Assembly: GCA_035631615.1 (NCBI GenBank)
Contig: DASQIK010000038.1
Location: 1-16,503 of the forward strand
Source: UBA5189 sp035631615
Lineage (GTDB): Bacteria; Chloroflexota; Limnocylindria; Limnocylindrales; CSP1-4
Length of the DNA stretch: 16,503 nt
Reading direction: 5' to 3'
The notes under the pieces are model-generated. The model was not told the DNA's origin and made no database searches. It worked only from the letters and a program-made list of their open reading frames with translations. A program made the translations under genes and the position numbers. Positions 6,556 through 12,507 of the stretch are shown one piece after another (position 1 is the first letter of the stretch; each line of letters begins with the position of its first letter).

Positions 6556-7430
6556 TGCTCGACCTCCAGGTCAACGGCGCGGGCGGGTTCGACCTGACCG
6601 AGGATCCCGAATCGCTCTGGCGCGTCGGCGACGTGCTGTCGCGATTCGGCGTCACGGCGTTCCTGCCGACGCTGGTCAGCCCGGCCCTGGCAACCGTGGC
6701 CCGCGCACAGGAGGTCCTCGCCGCGGGGCCGCCGCCCGGCTACGCGGGTGCCGACCCGCTCGGCTGGCACGTCGAAGGGCCGTTCATCTCACCGCTGCGG
6801 TCCGGGGCCCACGAGCCGGCACGCCTTCGCCTCCCGGACGCCGCGGCAGTGCGGGACTGGGCGCCGACGACCGGCATCCGGATGGTCACCCTCGCGCCAG
6901 AGCTCCCGGGTGCGCTCGAGGTTGTCCGGGCGCTGATCGCGAGCGGCGTGGTCGTGTCTGCGGGACACAGCGCGGCGACGTTCGACGAAGCGGCTGCCGG
7001 CTTCGATGCCGGCATCCGGTACGTGACCCACCTGTTCAACGCGATGGCGCCGCTCGACCATCGCGAGCCGGGCCTCGCCGGCGCGGCCCTCGCCGACGAC
7101 CGGGTCACGATCGGGCTGATCGTCGACGGACTGCACGTGCATCCGGCGATCGTGCGGCTCGTCCGCCGGGCCGTCGGTGCCGATCGACTGACCGTGGTGA
7201 GCGACGCCATTGCCGCGCTCGGGATGCCGCCCGGCGCCTACCGGCTCGCGGGCCGCGACGTCATCGTCGACGAGGCCTCGGCGCGCCTCCCGGATGGCGT
7301 CCTCGCAGGCTGCGTCGTCGGTCTGGACGAGGCGGTTCGAAACCTCGCGGACTACGCCAGCGTGGACCATGCCGATGCCGCTCGCGCCGCCACGGACGTT
7401 CCGGCACGCCTCATCGGGTACGTGCCGTAG
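6555..7430 (+). CDS. nagA: N-acetylglucosamine-6-phosphate deacetylase, short NagA-like
   Basis: This amidohydrolase-superfamily barrel of 291 residues is predicted to convert GlcNAc-6-phosphate to glucosamine-6-phosphate and acetate. NagA landmarks appear in order: DLQVNGAGG (3-11), metal ligand E74 in WHVEGPF, H138 in SAGHSAATF, H159 in THLFNAM, substrate-binding DGLHVHP (191-197) and catalytic D217 in VSDAIAALG. Typical NagA proteins have about 370-390 residues. This one begins directly at the first barrel strand and stops at PARLIGYVP, so both pieces of the flanking beta-sandwich domain are absent. No frame-shifted continuation is visible on either side. The ATG overlaps the GH3 stop by one base, and no better upstream start exists in frame. 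GlcNAc kinase and NagB genes are not in the window. Confidence 0.8.
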   Translation: MLDLQVNGAGGFDLTEDPESLWRVGDVLSRFGVTAFLPTLVSPALATVARAQEVLAAGPPPGYAGADPLGWHVEGPFISPLRSGAHEPARLRLPDAAAVRDWAPTTGIRMVTLAPELPGALEVVRALIASGVVVSAGHSAATFDEAAAGFDAGIRYVTHLFNAMAPLDHREPGLAGAALADDRVTIGLIVDGLHVHPAIVRLVRRAVGADRLTVVSDAIAALGMPPGAYRLAGRDVIVDEASARLPDGVLAGCVVGLDEAVRNLADYASVDHADAARAATDVPARLIGYVP

Positions 7431-7493
7431 CCATTCGTCGGGGCCGCTGGGCCGCCGCGAGGGCCAGCGTCGAGACGGTGACGGCTGCGCTCA

Positions 7494-7515
7494 GCCCGGC
7501 AGCGCTCAGCCGGGC
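7494..7515. terminator. Weak stem-loop between convergent genes
   Basis: GCCCGGC (7494-7500) pairs with GCCGGGC (7509-7515) around an 8-base loop. It lies in the 75-bp gap between the nagA-like gene and the convergent cyclic-nucleotide-binding gene, and covers the stop codon of the latter. No T run is present on either strand. It could serve both transcripts as a bidirectional terminator, but support is limited to the pairing. Confidence 0.35.
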
Positions 7516-8513
7516 GCACCCTCACGGTGGTGGCCGGCCGCCAGCGTCTCGAGCTCGGTGTGGCTCAGCTCGTCCGGAGCGATCGCCGCCACGCGAGCCC
7601 TGGTCGCCGCGCGAAGCGTCGCGGTCCGAACGCCGCCCTCGAGCGCGGCGCGCTCGCCGACGACCGCGCCCGGCCCGATCTCGGCGACCTCTCGCCCGTC
7701 CACCTCGACGACGAACATCCCGTCGAGGATCAGGTAGACGTCGGTTGCCTTCTCACCCTGGGTCGCGAGCGCCGCGCCCGCCTCGAGGGTCCGGATCCTG
7801 GGCTTTGCACCGCCGCGCATGATCGTCGTCGACAGCTCACGCTCGAGCGCCGACTCGACCGCGGTGACGAACGCGGGCGAGTCGTGGGTGCCCCACGGCG
7901 TCCGATCGCCGAACGACTCGTTGGCCCACGTCCCGAAGTCCACCAGGCCGCTCTTGACGACCAGCCGGCCCTGCTCGTCGTAGATCCAGTGGCGCGGGAA
8001 CGGGCTGGCGCCGACGAGGCCGCGTCGGGCGGTGCCGTCCGTGTTGATGGTCAGCTCGAGGGTCGTCCAGGCGATCGACGGCCAGAATTGGACGTACGGC
8101 TTGCGTTTGACCGCCCGCGGCGTCGGGATGCCCATCCGGCCGCCCACCGTCTGGACGAAGCGCACGGACGTCGGGCCGATCTCGGGCGGCTGCTGGATAT
8201 CGGGGAGGTGGACGGCCGCGAAGCGGATCGCCGCCGGCCCGAGGCGCACGGTCGTCGAACCGATGTGGCCGCCGGCCAGGTAGCCCTGGTCCACGATCTC
8301 GTCGCCCTCGACCTCGATGAACGCCCGAAGCTCGTTCGCCTCGCGGAAGCGATCGGACTTCCGAAGCGCTTCGAGGTCGTCGATCATGTCCGGCGGCGGC
8401 GGGTCGTAGTGCGTGACGCCCATCTCGAACGGAATCTTCGACAGGCCTTCGATCGCCTCCGAGGGGATCCACGAGATTGCCGTGACGCTCGACTCGTACC
8501 GCACGCTCGCCAC
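7506..8513 (-). CDS. Protein with unknown N-terminal domain and C-terminal cyclic-nucleotide-binding domain
   Basis: The protein has 335 residues. Residues 238-325 form a CAP/CNBD-type domain (LEAGAALATQGEKATDVYLI, then the phosphate-binding cassette GERAALEGGVRTATL at 286-300). G286, E287, R296 and T297 match the residues that contact the cyclic nucleotide, so binding is plausible. The first ~235 residues are a soluble domain I cannot assign; it has HYDPPPPD at 35-42 and GASPFPRHWIYD at 168-179. I recall similar full-length proteins from high-GC Gram-positives, none characterised. No DNA-binding helix-turn-helix follows the CNBD, so this is not a Crp/Fnr regulator. The start is GTG, 4 bp after the ccsA stop, in the same operon. 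The function is unknown; a cNMP-controlled partner of its operon neighbours is a guess. Confidence 0.85.
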   Translation of the reverse strand: MASVRYESSVTAISWIPSEAIEGLSKIPFEMGVTHYDPPPPDMIDDLEALRKSDRFREANELRAFIEVEGDEIVDQGYLAGGHIGSTTVRLGPAAIRFAAVHLPDIQQPPEIGPTSVRFVQTVGGRMGIPTPRAVKRKPYVQFWPSIAWTTLELTINTDGTARRGLVGASPFPRHWIYDEQGRLVVKSGLVDFGTWANESFGDRTPWGTHDSPAFVTAVESALERELSTTIMRGGAKPRIRTLEAGAALATQGEKATDVYLILDGMFVVEVDGREVAEIGPGAVVGERAALEGGVRTATLRAATRARVAAIAPDELSHTELETLAAGHHREGAPG

Positions 8514-8517
8514 CGGA

Positions 8518-9483
8518 TCAGAGCCCGCTGTAGGCGTGGAGGCCCGTGAACCAGAGCGAGCCGGAGTAGGTGAGCAGGACCATACCGAAGCCGACGACGA
8601 GGAGCAGCGCCGCCGGGCGGCCGGCCCACGAGCGCTGGTTGCGGGCGTGGAGGTAGATCGCGTACACGAGCCAGGTCACGAGCGCCGACGTCTCCTTCGG
8701 GTCCCAGCCCCAGTAGCGGGACCAGGCGATCGACGCCCACCACGAACCGAGGATGATCATCGTCGCGAAGATCGGGAAGCCGATGATCACGGCGCGGTAG
8801 GCCACCGAGTCGAGCACTCGGTGCGACGGCAGCCACGAGTAGCGGTCGTTCCTGCCCTGGACGAGATACGCGACGCCGGCCGCGAACGAGGTCGCGAAGA
8901 CGCCGTACGAGAGCATCGCCAGTCCGACGTGGATCGTCAGGAGCGGCGCGTTCTGGAGCGCCGGCACGAGCGGCTCGATGTTCGACGGCAGCGATGACGC
9001 GTACAGCGCCAGTGCGAGCGAGACGCCGACCGGGAGGAACGCGATCGACTGGATCGGGTAGCGGCGCTGGAGCACGAGGTAGCCGAACAGGATCGACGTC
9101 GCGAACGCGACCGAGAACTCGAACAGGTTGCCCCACGGTCCGCGCCCGACGATGATCCCGCGCACGACCATCGAGGCGACCAGCGTGGCGAACGCGGCGA
9201 CGGTCAGCCAGCGCGCGGCGCCGGAGAGGGGCGACGGCGAGGCGTAGTCCGACGGGCCCGCGGCGGCGACGGCCGCCCGCGACTCGACGAAGGACCCGGT
9301 CGCGACGCCCGCCCAGGCCGGCCGGACGGGATTGCCGGCGAGGCCGGCGGCGCCGGCGGCGAGGCTCGCGGCGAGCGAGCGCCGGCCGGCGGCGAGCATC
9401 ACCGCGTGGCCGATTGATGCTGCAAAGGCGAACGCGAGCACGATCGTGCCCACGGTGAACAGGGCCTGCGTTGCCGTTTCCAT
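8518..9483 (-). CDS. ccsA: Cytochrome c biogenesis protein CcsA/ResC family
   Basis: This polytopic membrane protein of 321 residues belongs to the haem-handling protein superfamily. It moves haem across the membrane for attachment to apocytochrome c (System II). About eight helices are visible (near 11-31, 91-111, 116-138, 145-163, 182-207, 229-247, 264-279 and 291-310). The haem-binding WWD motif is clear at 248-264 (WWASIAWSRYWGWDPKE). The candidate haem-ligand histidines are H185, H279 and H316. A long Ala/Gly/Pro-rich loop (about 35-88) separates helices 1 and 2. System II normally needs CcsB/ResB, but no such gene is beside it; the partner would have to lie elsewhere. The ATG is 1 bp after the stop of the upstream zinc-ribbon gene, so the genes are co-translated. 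The family is secure. Confidence 0.92.
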   Translation of the reverse strand: METATQALFTVGTIVLAFAFAASIGHAVMLAAGRRSLAASLAAGAAGLAGNPVRPAWAGVATGSFVESRAAVAAAGPSDYASPSPLSGAARWLTVAAFATLVASMVVRGIIVGRGPWGNLFEFSVAFATSILFGYLVLQRRYPIQSIAFLPVGVSLALALYASSLPSNIEPLVPALQNAPLLTIHVGLAMLSYGVFATSFAAGVAYLVQGRNDRYSWLPSHRVLDSVAYRAVIIGFPIFATMIILGSWWASIAWSRYWGWDPKETSALVTWLVYAIYLHARNQRSWAGRPAALLLVVGFGMVLLTYSGSLWFTGLHAYSGL

Positions 9484-9484
9484 C

Positions 9485-9958
9485 TCAGGCCGCCGCGGCG
9501 CCTCCGGGTGGGGGAGCAGCCGGTCGGAGGGCCGGCACCGTTCGATCGATCCTGAGCACGAGGCCGCACGTCCCGCACGTGTCGATCCAGGCCACGCGTC
9601 CGGTGCCGCACTTCGGGCAGGTCACCGCCAGGTCGCGCCCGCAGGTCGGGCAGCGCGTCATGCCGAACGGCATCACGAGCTGGTCGAAGGCGCAATACGG
9701 CTCGCCGGCCGGGTAGACAGGCTTGCCGTCGACGATCCGGGCCGGCACCGGCTGCGGCTCGACGTACGGGATGCGTGCCCGCGGCTTGCCGACGAAGTAC
9801 ACGAACCAGCCGAGCGCCAGCAGGCTGACCAGGGGCCCGACGACGCCGATCACGAGCAGGATCGGGAAGAGATTGACGAGCGCCTTCCAGTCCGGGATCA
9901 GGATCGGCGTGATGAAGATGATCACGCCCTGGAAGAGCTGGCCGATCGCGTCGAGCAC
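9485..9958 (-). CDS. Small membrane protein with zinc-ribbon tail
   Basis: The protein has 157 residues. An N-terminal hydrophobic stretch (about 8-22) and a strong helix (about 29-56) anchor it in the membrane. The C-terminal soluble part carries C89 and three CxxC pairs, C103-C106 (CPTC), C114-C117 (CPKC) and C128-C131 (CGTC), which suits one or two zinc ribbons. The tail is Pro/Ala/Gly-rich. The GTG start has an AGGA 7 bp upstream that overlaps the stop of the preceding gene (TAGGA). I do not recognise a named family. Placement directly before ccsA, with a 1-bp gap, suggests a role in membrane assembly or cytochrome maturation, perhaps metal or thiol handling, but this is inference only. 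Confidence 0.75.
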   Translation of the reverse strand: MLDAIGQLFQGVIIFITPILIPDWKALVNLFPILLVIGVVGPLVSLLALGWFVYFVGKPRARIPYVEPQPVPARIVDGKPVYPAGEPYCAFDQLVMPFGMTRCPTCGRDLAVTCPKCGTGRVAWIDTCGTCGLVLRIDRTVPALRPAAPPPGGAAAA

Positions 9959-9967
9959 GGCGAAATC

Positions 9968-10579
9968 CTAGCGGAGGCCGCGATCGCGTGATGCGCGCGG
10001 GGGCCGACCCTGCCCGATCGACGTACCCGCGCGCGAAGGAGCCGCGTCGCGCGCGGCCAGGTGGCCCGCGAGCCAGGCGGTGCCCTGGACGCGCACGCCG
10101 TTGCGGAGCGCCTGCGCCCGAACCTCGCGATCGTCGGAGACGACCATGACCGTGTCGGCCTCGACCGGCCCGAGGGACCGGAACGCCTCGACGACCCGCT
10201 CGGCGATGACATGATCCGCGCTGATCCCGCGCCCGAACACGACGCTGAAGCCCGCCGCGATCCTGCCCGTGGGCGTCGGACCGGCGTGGCCGTCGAGGAT
10301 CAGCTCCACCTCCGTGGGCGGCGCGAACGCGGCCCGCAGGCGCGCGATGAGGATGGCGGTTGGAAACGACCCGGGCGTCGAGCCACGCTCCAGGGCACGC
10401 TGGACGTTCCGCCCGTCGATGAGGATCCGGGTGGCGCCGAACGCCGAGTCTCGCCTGAGCGGCCCCGGCTGCGGCGCTGCGTACAGCTTCGACGCGCCCT
10501 GTCCGGGAGCCCTGCCGCCAGGCCGCCCGAGGCGGCTCCCGAGCGCCGAGCCGGGCACGTTGCGGCGCCGCGAGGGCAC
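9968..10579 (-). CDS. NYN-domain (YacP/Rae1-like) putative ribonuclease
   Basis: The protein has 203 residues. The core, about 50-175, fits the NYN/PIN-like nuclease fold of the YacP family: RILIDGRNV with D55, VELILDGHAG with D96, VVFGRGISADHVIAERV with D122, and VMVVSDDREVRAQA with D149/D150, followed by a conserved-looking GTAWLAGHL. These acidic residues would hold the catalytic metal ion. In Bacillus, YacP/Rae1 is a ribosome-associated endoribonuclease; whether this one cleaves RNA is inferred. The first 48 and last 25 residues are basic and low in complexity (Arg, Gly, Pro) and could bind RNA. The GTG start lies 4 bp after the hydrolase stop, with a GGAG 8 bp before it. The start is somewhat uncertain, because other GTG codons occur within the basic tail. 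Confidence 0.8.
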   Translation of the reverse strand: MPSRRRNVPGSALGSRLGRPGGRAPGQGASKLYAAPQPGPLRRDSAFGATRILIDGRNVQRALERGSTPGSFPTAILIARLRAAFAPPTEVELILDGHAGPTPTGRIAAGFSVVFGRGISADHVIAERVVEAFRSLGPVEADTVMVVSDDREVRAQALRNGVRVQGTAWLAGHLAARDAAPSRAGTSIGQGRPPRASRDRGLR

Positions 10580-10583
10580 CTCG

Positions 10584-11429
10584 TCAGCTCCAGCGCGGCA
10601 GCGGCGCGAGGAACTCCACGATCATCGCCGCGAGCTCGTCCGGCTTCTCCATGCCGACCATGTGGGCGACGTCCGGCAGGTGGATGAGCCGTGCACCCGG
10701 GATCTCGTCGGCCAGCTTCTGGGCGCTCGCTCGCGTGCCCTCCGTGTCCAGGTCGCCGATGACGACGAGGGTCGGGGTCCGGACGCTCCCGAGCCGCCCG
10801 GCGGCCGGCTCGTCCACCGGCTTGCGATTGCCGTACACACGGCCGGGCTCGAGCAGCTCGCGATCCATGCGCTTGAACGCGGCACGCACCTCGGGATCGA
10901 CGCGGGTCGGCGGCCGGCCCACGCCATCCATCCAGATCTGCGCGTCGATCTCGGTCGCGAGGTCCCAATCGCCGACATGCTCGGCGGCCTCCTCGGCGTC
11001 GAACAGGGCCATCTCGGCGGCCGACGGCTCCCTGTCGTAGCCGCTCATGCCGCCGCCGACCCAGACGTAGGCGACGACCCGCTCCGGCGCGGCGAGGACC
11101 GCATCGAGCGCGAAATGCGCGCCCATCGAGTTGCCGACGACGGCACTGCGCGCGACGCCGAAATGGTCGAGCACGGCGAGGGCGTCCTCGTGGCCCCGGA
11201 ACTCCACGTCCTCGGCGGTGGACTCGCCGAAGCCGCGCATGTCGTAGCGGATGACGCGGTAGCCGGCGTCGAGGAGGTGCGGCACGACGCCGTCCCAGGA
11301 GCGGCGATTGACCACCGCCGAATGGACGAGCAGGATCGTCGGGTTGGCCGGATCGCCATCATCCTCGGCGGCGAGGCGGGCGCCCGGGACGTCGATCCAG
11401 ATCGTTGGGCTGTGGTGCGCGTCCGTCAT
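10584..11429 (-). CDS. Alpha/beta hydrolase
   Basis: This soluble alpha/beta-hydrolase-fold enzyme has 281 residues. The catalytic triad is visible: nucleophile S101 in the elbow GNSMG (99-103), acid D228 in GDLDTEG, and H256 in DVAHMVGMEKP. The oxyanion region is LLVHSAVV at 33-40, and YDMRGFGES (62-70) is the standard loop after strand 4. Residues ~130-210 form the cap. The substrate cannot be deduced; esterase or lactonase activity is likely. It is the first gene of the five-gene minus-strand operon. The ATG start is preceded by TGCTAGCAT, an extended -10-like element exactly 6 bp away, and no Shine-Dalgarno site is seen, so translation is probably leaderless. Confidence 0.9.
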   Translation of the reverse strand: MTDAHHSPTIWIDVPGARLAAEDDGDPANPTILLVHSAVVNRRSWDGVVPHLLDAGYRVIRYDMRGFGESTAEDVEFRGHEDALAVLDHFGVARSAVVGNSMGAHFALDAVLAAPERVVAYVWVGGGMSGYDREPSAAEMALFDAEEAAEHVGDWDLATEIDAQIWMDGVGRPPTRVDPEVRAAFKRMDRELLEPGRVYGNRKPVDEPAAGRLGSVRTPTLVVIGDLDTEGTRASAQKLADEIPGARLIHLPDVAHMVGMEKPDELAAMIVEFLAPLPRWS

Positions 11430-11435
11430 CGGCCG

Positions 11436-11441
11436 ATGCTA
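11436..11441 (-). promoter_or_regulatory. Putative extended -10 element of the five-gene operon
   Basis: On the minus strand TAGCAT, preceded by TGC (the TGn extended -10 form), is followed by 6 bp (CGGCCG) and the ATG at 11429. This would place the transcription start at the start codon. The same string GCTAGCATC also precedes the divergent HAD gene. Confidence 0.42.
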
Positions 11442-11454
11442 GCAGCGACCGTGC

Positions 11455-11598
11455 TCAGCTCCCGAGATGCGCTGCCAGGAACGTCGTGACCCAGCCGGCC
11501 CACTGGTCCCTGCAGCGGGTCACGACCTGGCCGTGCCCGAGGAACGCGGCGACCACGCGAATCACGCGGTCACGATGCGCGTGCCCGCGCTCGGACAC
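11455..11598 (-). CDS. Possible small ORF or gene remnant upstream of the hydrolase
   Basis: Read on the minus strand from the GTG at 11598, a 47-residue ORF ends at TGA 11455-11457. Its third codon positions are mostly G or C, like those of real genes here. Its product is amphipathic and Trp-containing (RDRVIRVVAAFLGHG, then DQWAGWVTTFLAAHLGS) and looks like the C-terminal end of a folded protein. An in-frame ATG at 11625 would give 56 residues but overlaps the HAD promoter candidate. I recognise no family. It could be a small protein, the decayed tail of a lost gene, or chance in GC-rich DNA. Its stop lies 25 bp before the hydrolase start and upstream of that gene's -10 candidate. Confidence 0.25.
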   Translation of the reverse strand: MSERGHAHRDRVIRVVAAFLGHGQVVTRCRDQWAGWVTTFLAAHLGS

Positions 11599-11619
11599 AA
11601 GGCCCGGCGGACTTCCGGC

Positions 11620-11625
11620 TAGCAT
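11620..11625 (+). promoter_or_regulatory. Putative -10 element of the HAD phosphatase gene
   Basis: TAGCAT lies 9 bp before the ATG at 11635, within GGCTAGCATCC. It implies a leader of zero to three bases. No Shine-Dalgarno site is visible and the -35 region is unclear. Confidence 0.35.
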
Positions 11626-11634
11626 CCACGGGCC

Positions 11635-12480
11635 ATGCCCCTGCTCCTGCTGGTCGATCTCGACGGCGTCGTCTACCGCGGCGCGGATCCGATCCCGGGC
11701 GTCGCGGCCGTCCTGATGACGCGCGCGAACGCCGGGGATCACGTCGTGTACGTGACGAACAACTCGATGCACTACCGCGCCGACTACGTGACCCGGCTCA
11801 CCGAGCTCGGCGCGCCGGTCACGCCGGATCGCGTCGTCAGCGCACCGCGGGCGACCGCGCTGTACCTGCGCGAGCACCATCCCGAGGTCCGGCGGGTGCT
11901 CGCCGTCGGTGCGAGCGGGCTCGATCGCGAGCTGCGCGACGTCGGGCTGGAGGTCGTGAACGCGGGCTTCGCCGCGGATCGAATGGGCCGCGAGGGGATC
12001 GATGGGGTCGGCGCCGCCGGCGCACCGCAGGCCGTGGTCGCAGGCGTCGATCCGCAGCTGACGTACCTGCGCCTCGCGGCGGCCGCCGATTGCATCCGTG
12101 CCGGTGCGCACTTCATTGCCACGAATCGCGACCCGGTCTACCCGACGGAGCGCTGGCTGCGACCCGGTGCCGGCAGCATCGTCTCCGCGATCGAGGTCGC
12201 CTCCGGGGTGACGCCCGTCGTCATCGGCAAGCCGGAGCCCCTGCTGATGGAGCAGGCGGCGCACGCGGTCGGGTTGAACCCGAAGGACGCGATCGTCATC
12301 GGCGACGGCGTCGTCACGGATCTCGCGGCCGCCAACGCCGTCGGCGCACGCACGATCCTGATGCTCACCGGGGTCACGACGCGCGCCGTTGCCGACGCGC
12401 TCCCTGCGGCGGATCGGCCATTCGCGATCGCCGCCGACGCCGCCGAGCTGGCCCAGCTCCTGGAGCGCGCCGCCAGCTGA
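11635..12480 (+). CDS. HAD-IIA family phosphatase
   Basis: This soluble phosphatase of 281 residues resembles NagD/4-nitrophenylphosphatase proteins. HAD motif I is VDLDGVVYRG with nucleophile D8 and acid/base D10. Motif II is VTNNS (T41). The C2 cap lies between about 75 and 190. Motif III is K199 in IGKPEP, and motif IV is GDGVVTD with D224 and D229 for magnesium. All catalytic residues are present. Family members dephosphorylate sugar phosphates, nucleotides or phosphoglycolate; the substrate here is not deducible. It stands alone on the plus strand, with its end 27 bp from the convergent cyclase gene and no terminator hairpin visible between them. Confidence 0.9.
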   Translation: MPLLLLVDLDGVVYRGADPIPGVAAVLMTRANAGDHVVYVTNNSMHYRADYVTRLTELGAPVTPDRVVSAPRATALYLREHHPEVRRVLAVGASGLDRELRDVGLEVVNAGFAADRMGREGIDGVGAAGAPQAVVAGVDPQLTYLRLAAAADCIRAGAHFIATNRDPVYPTERWLRPGAGSIVSAIEVASGVTPVVIGKPEPLLMEQAAHAVGLNPKDAIVIGDGVVTDLAAANAVGARTILMLTGVTTRAVADALPAADRPFAIAADAAELAQLLERAAS

Positions 12481-12507
12481 TCGCGACTCGCCGCGGTCGG
12501 GTGTGGC

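Noticed and set aside
7487..7511. Direct repeat GCGCTCAGCC, two copies 15 bp apart
   Set aside because: Only two short copies in GC-rich DNA, partly explained by the stem-loop there; not an attachment site or array.
7506..8513. Crp/Fnr-type transcription regulator
   Set aside because: The CNBD is at the C-terminus with nothing resembling a helix-turn-helix after it.
9968..10579. PIN/NYN toxin of a toxin-antitoxin pair
   Set aside because: No small antitoxin gene is adjacent; the gene is embedded in a multi-gene operon and resembles YacP rather than VapC.
12481..12507. Terminator between the HAD and cyclase genes
   Set aside because: Only a 4-bp stem can form and there is no T tract.
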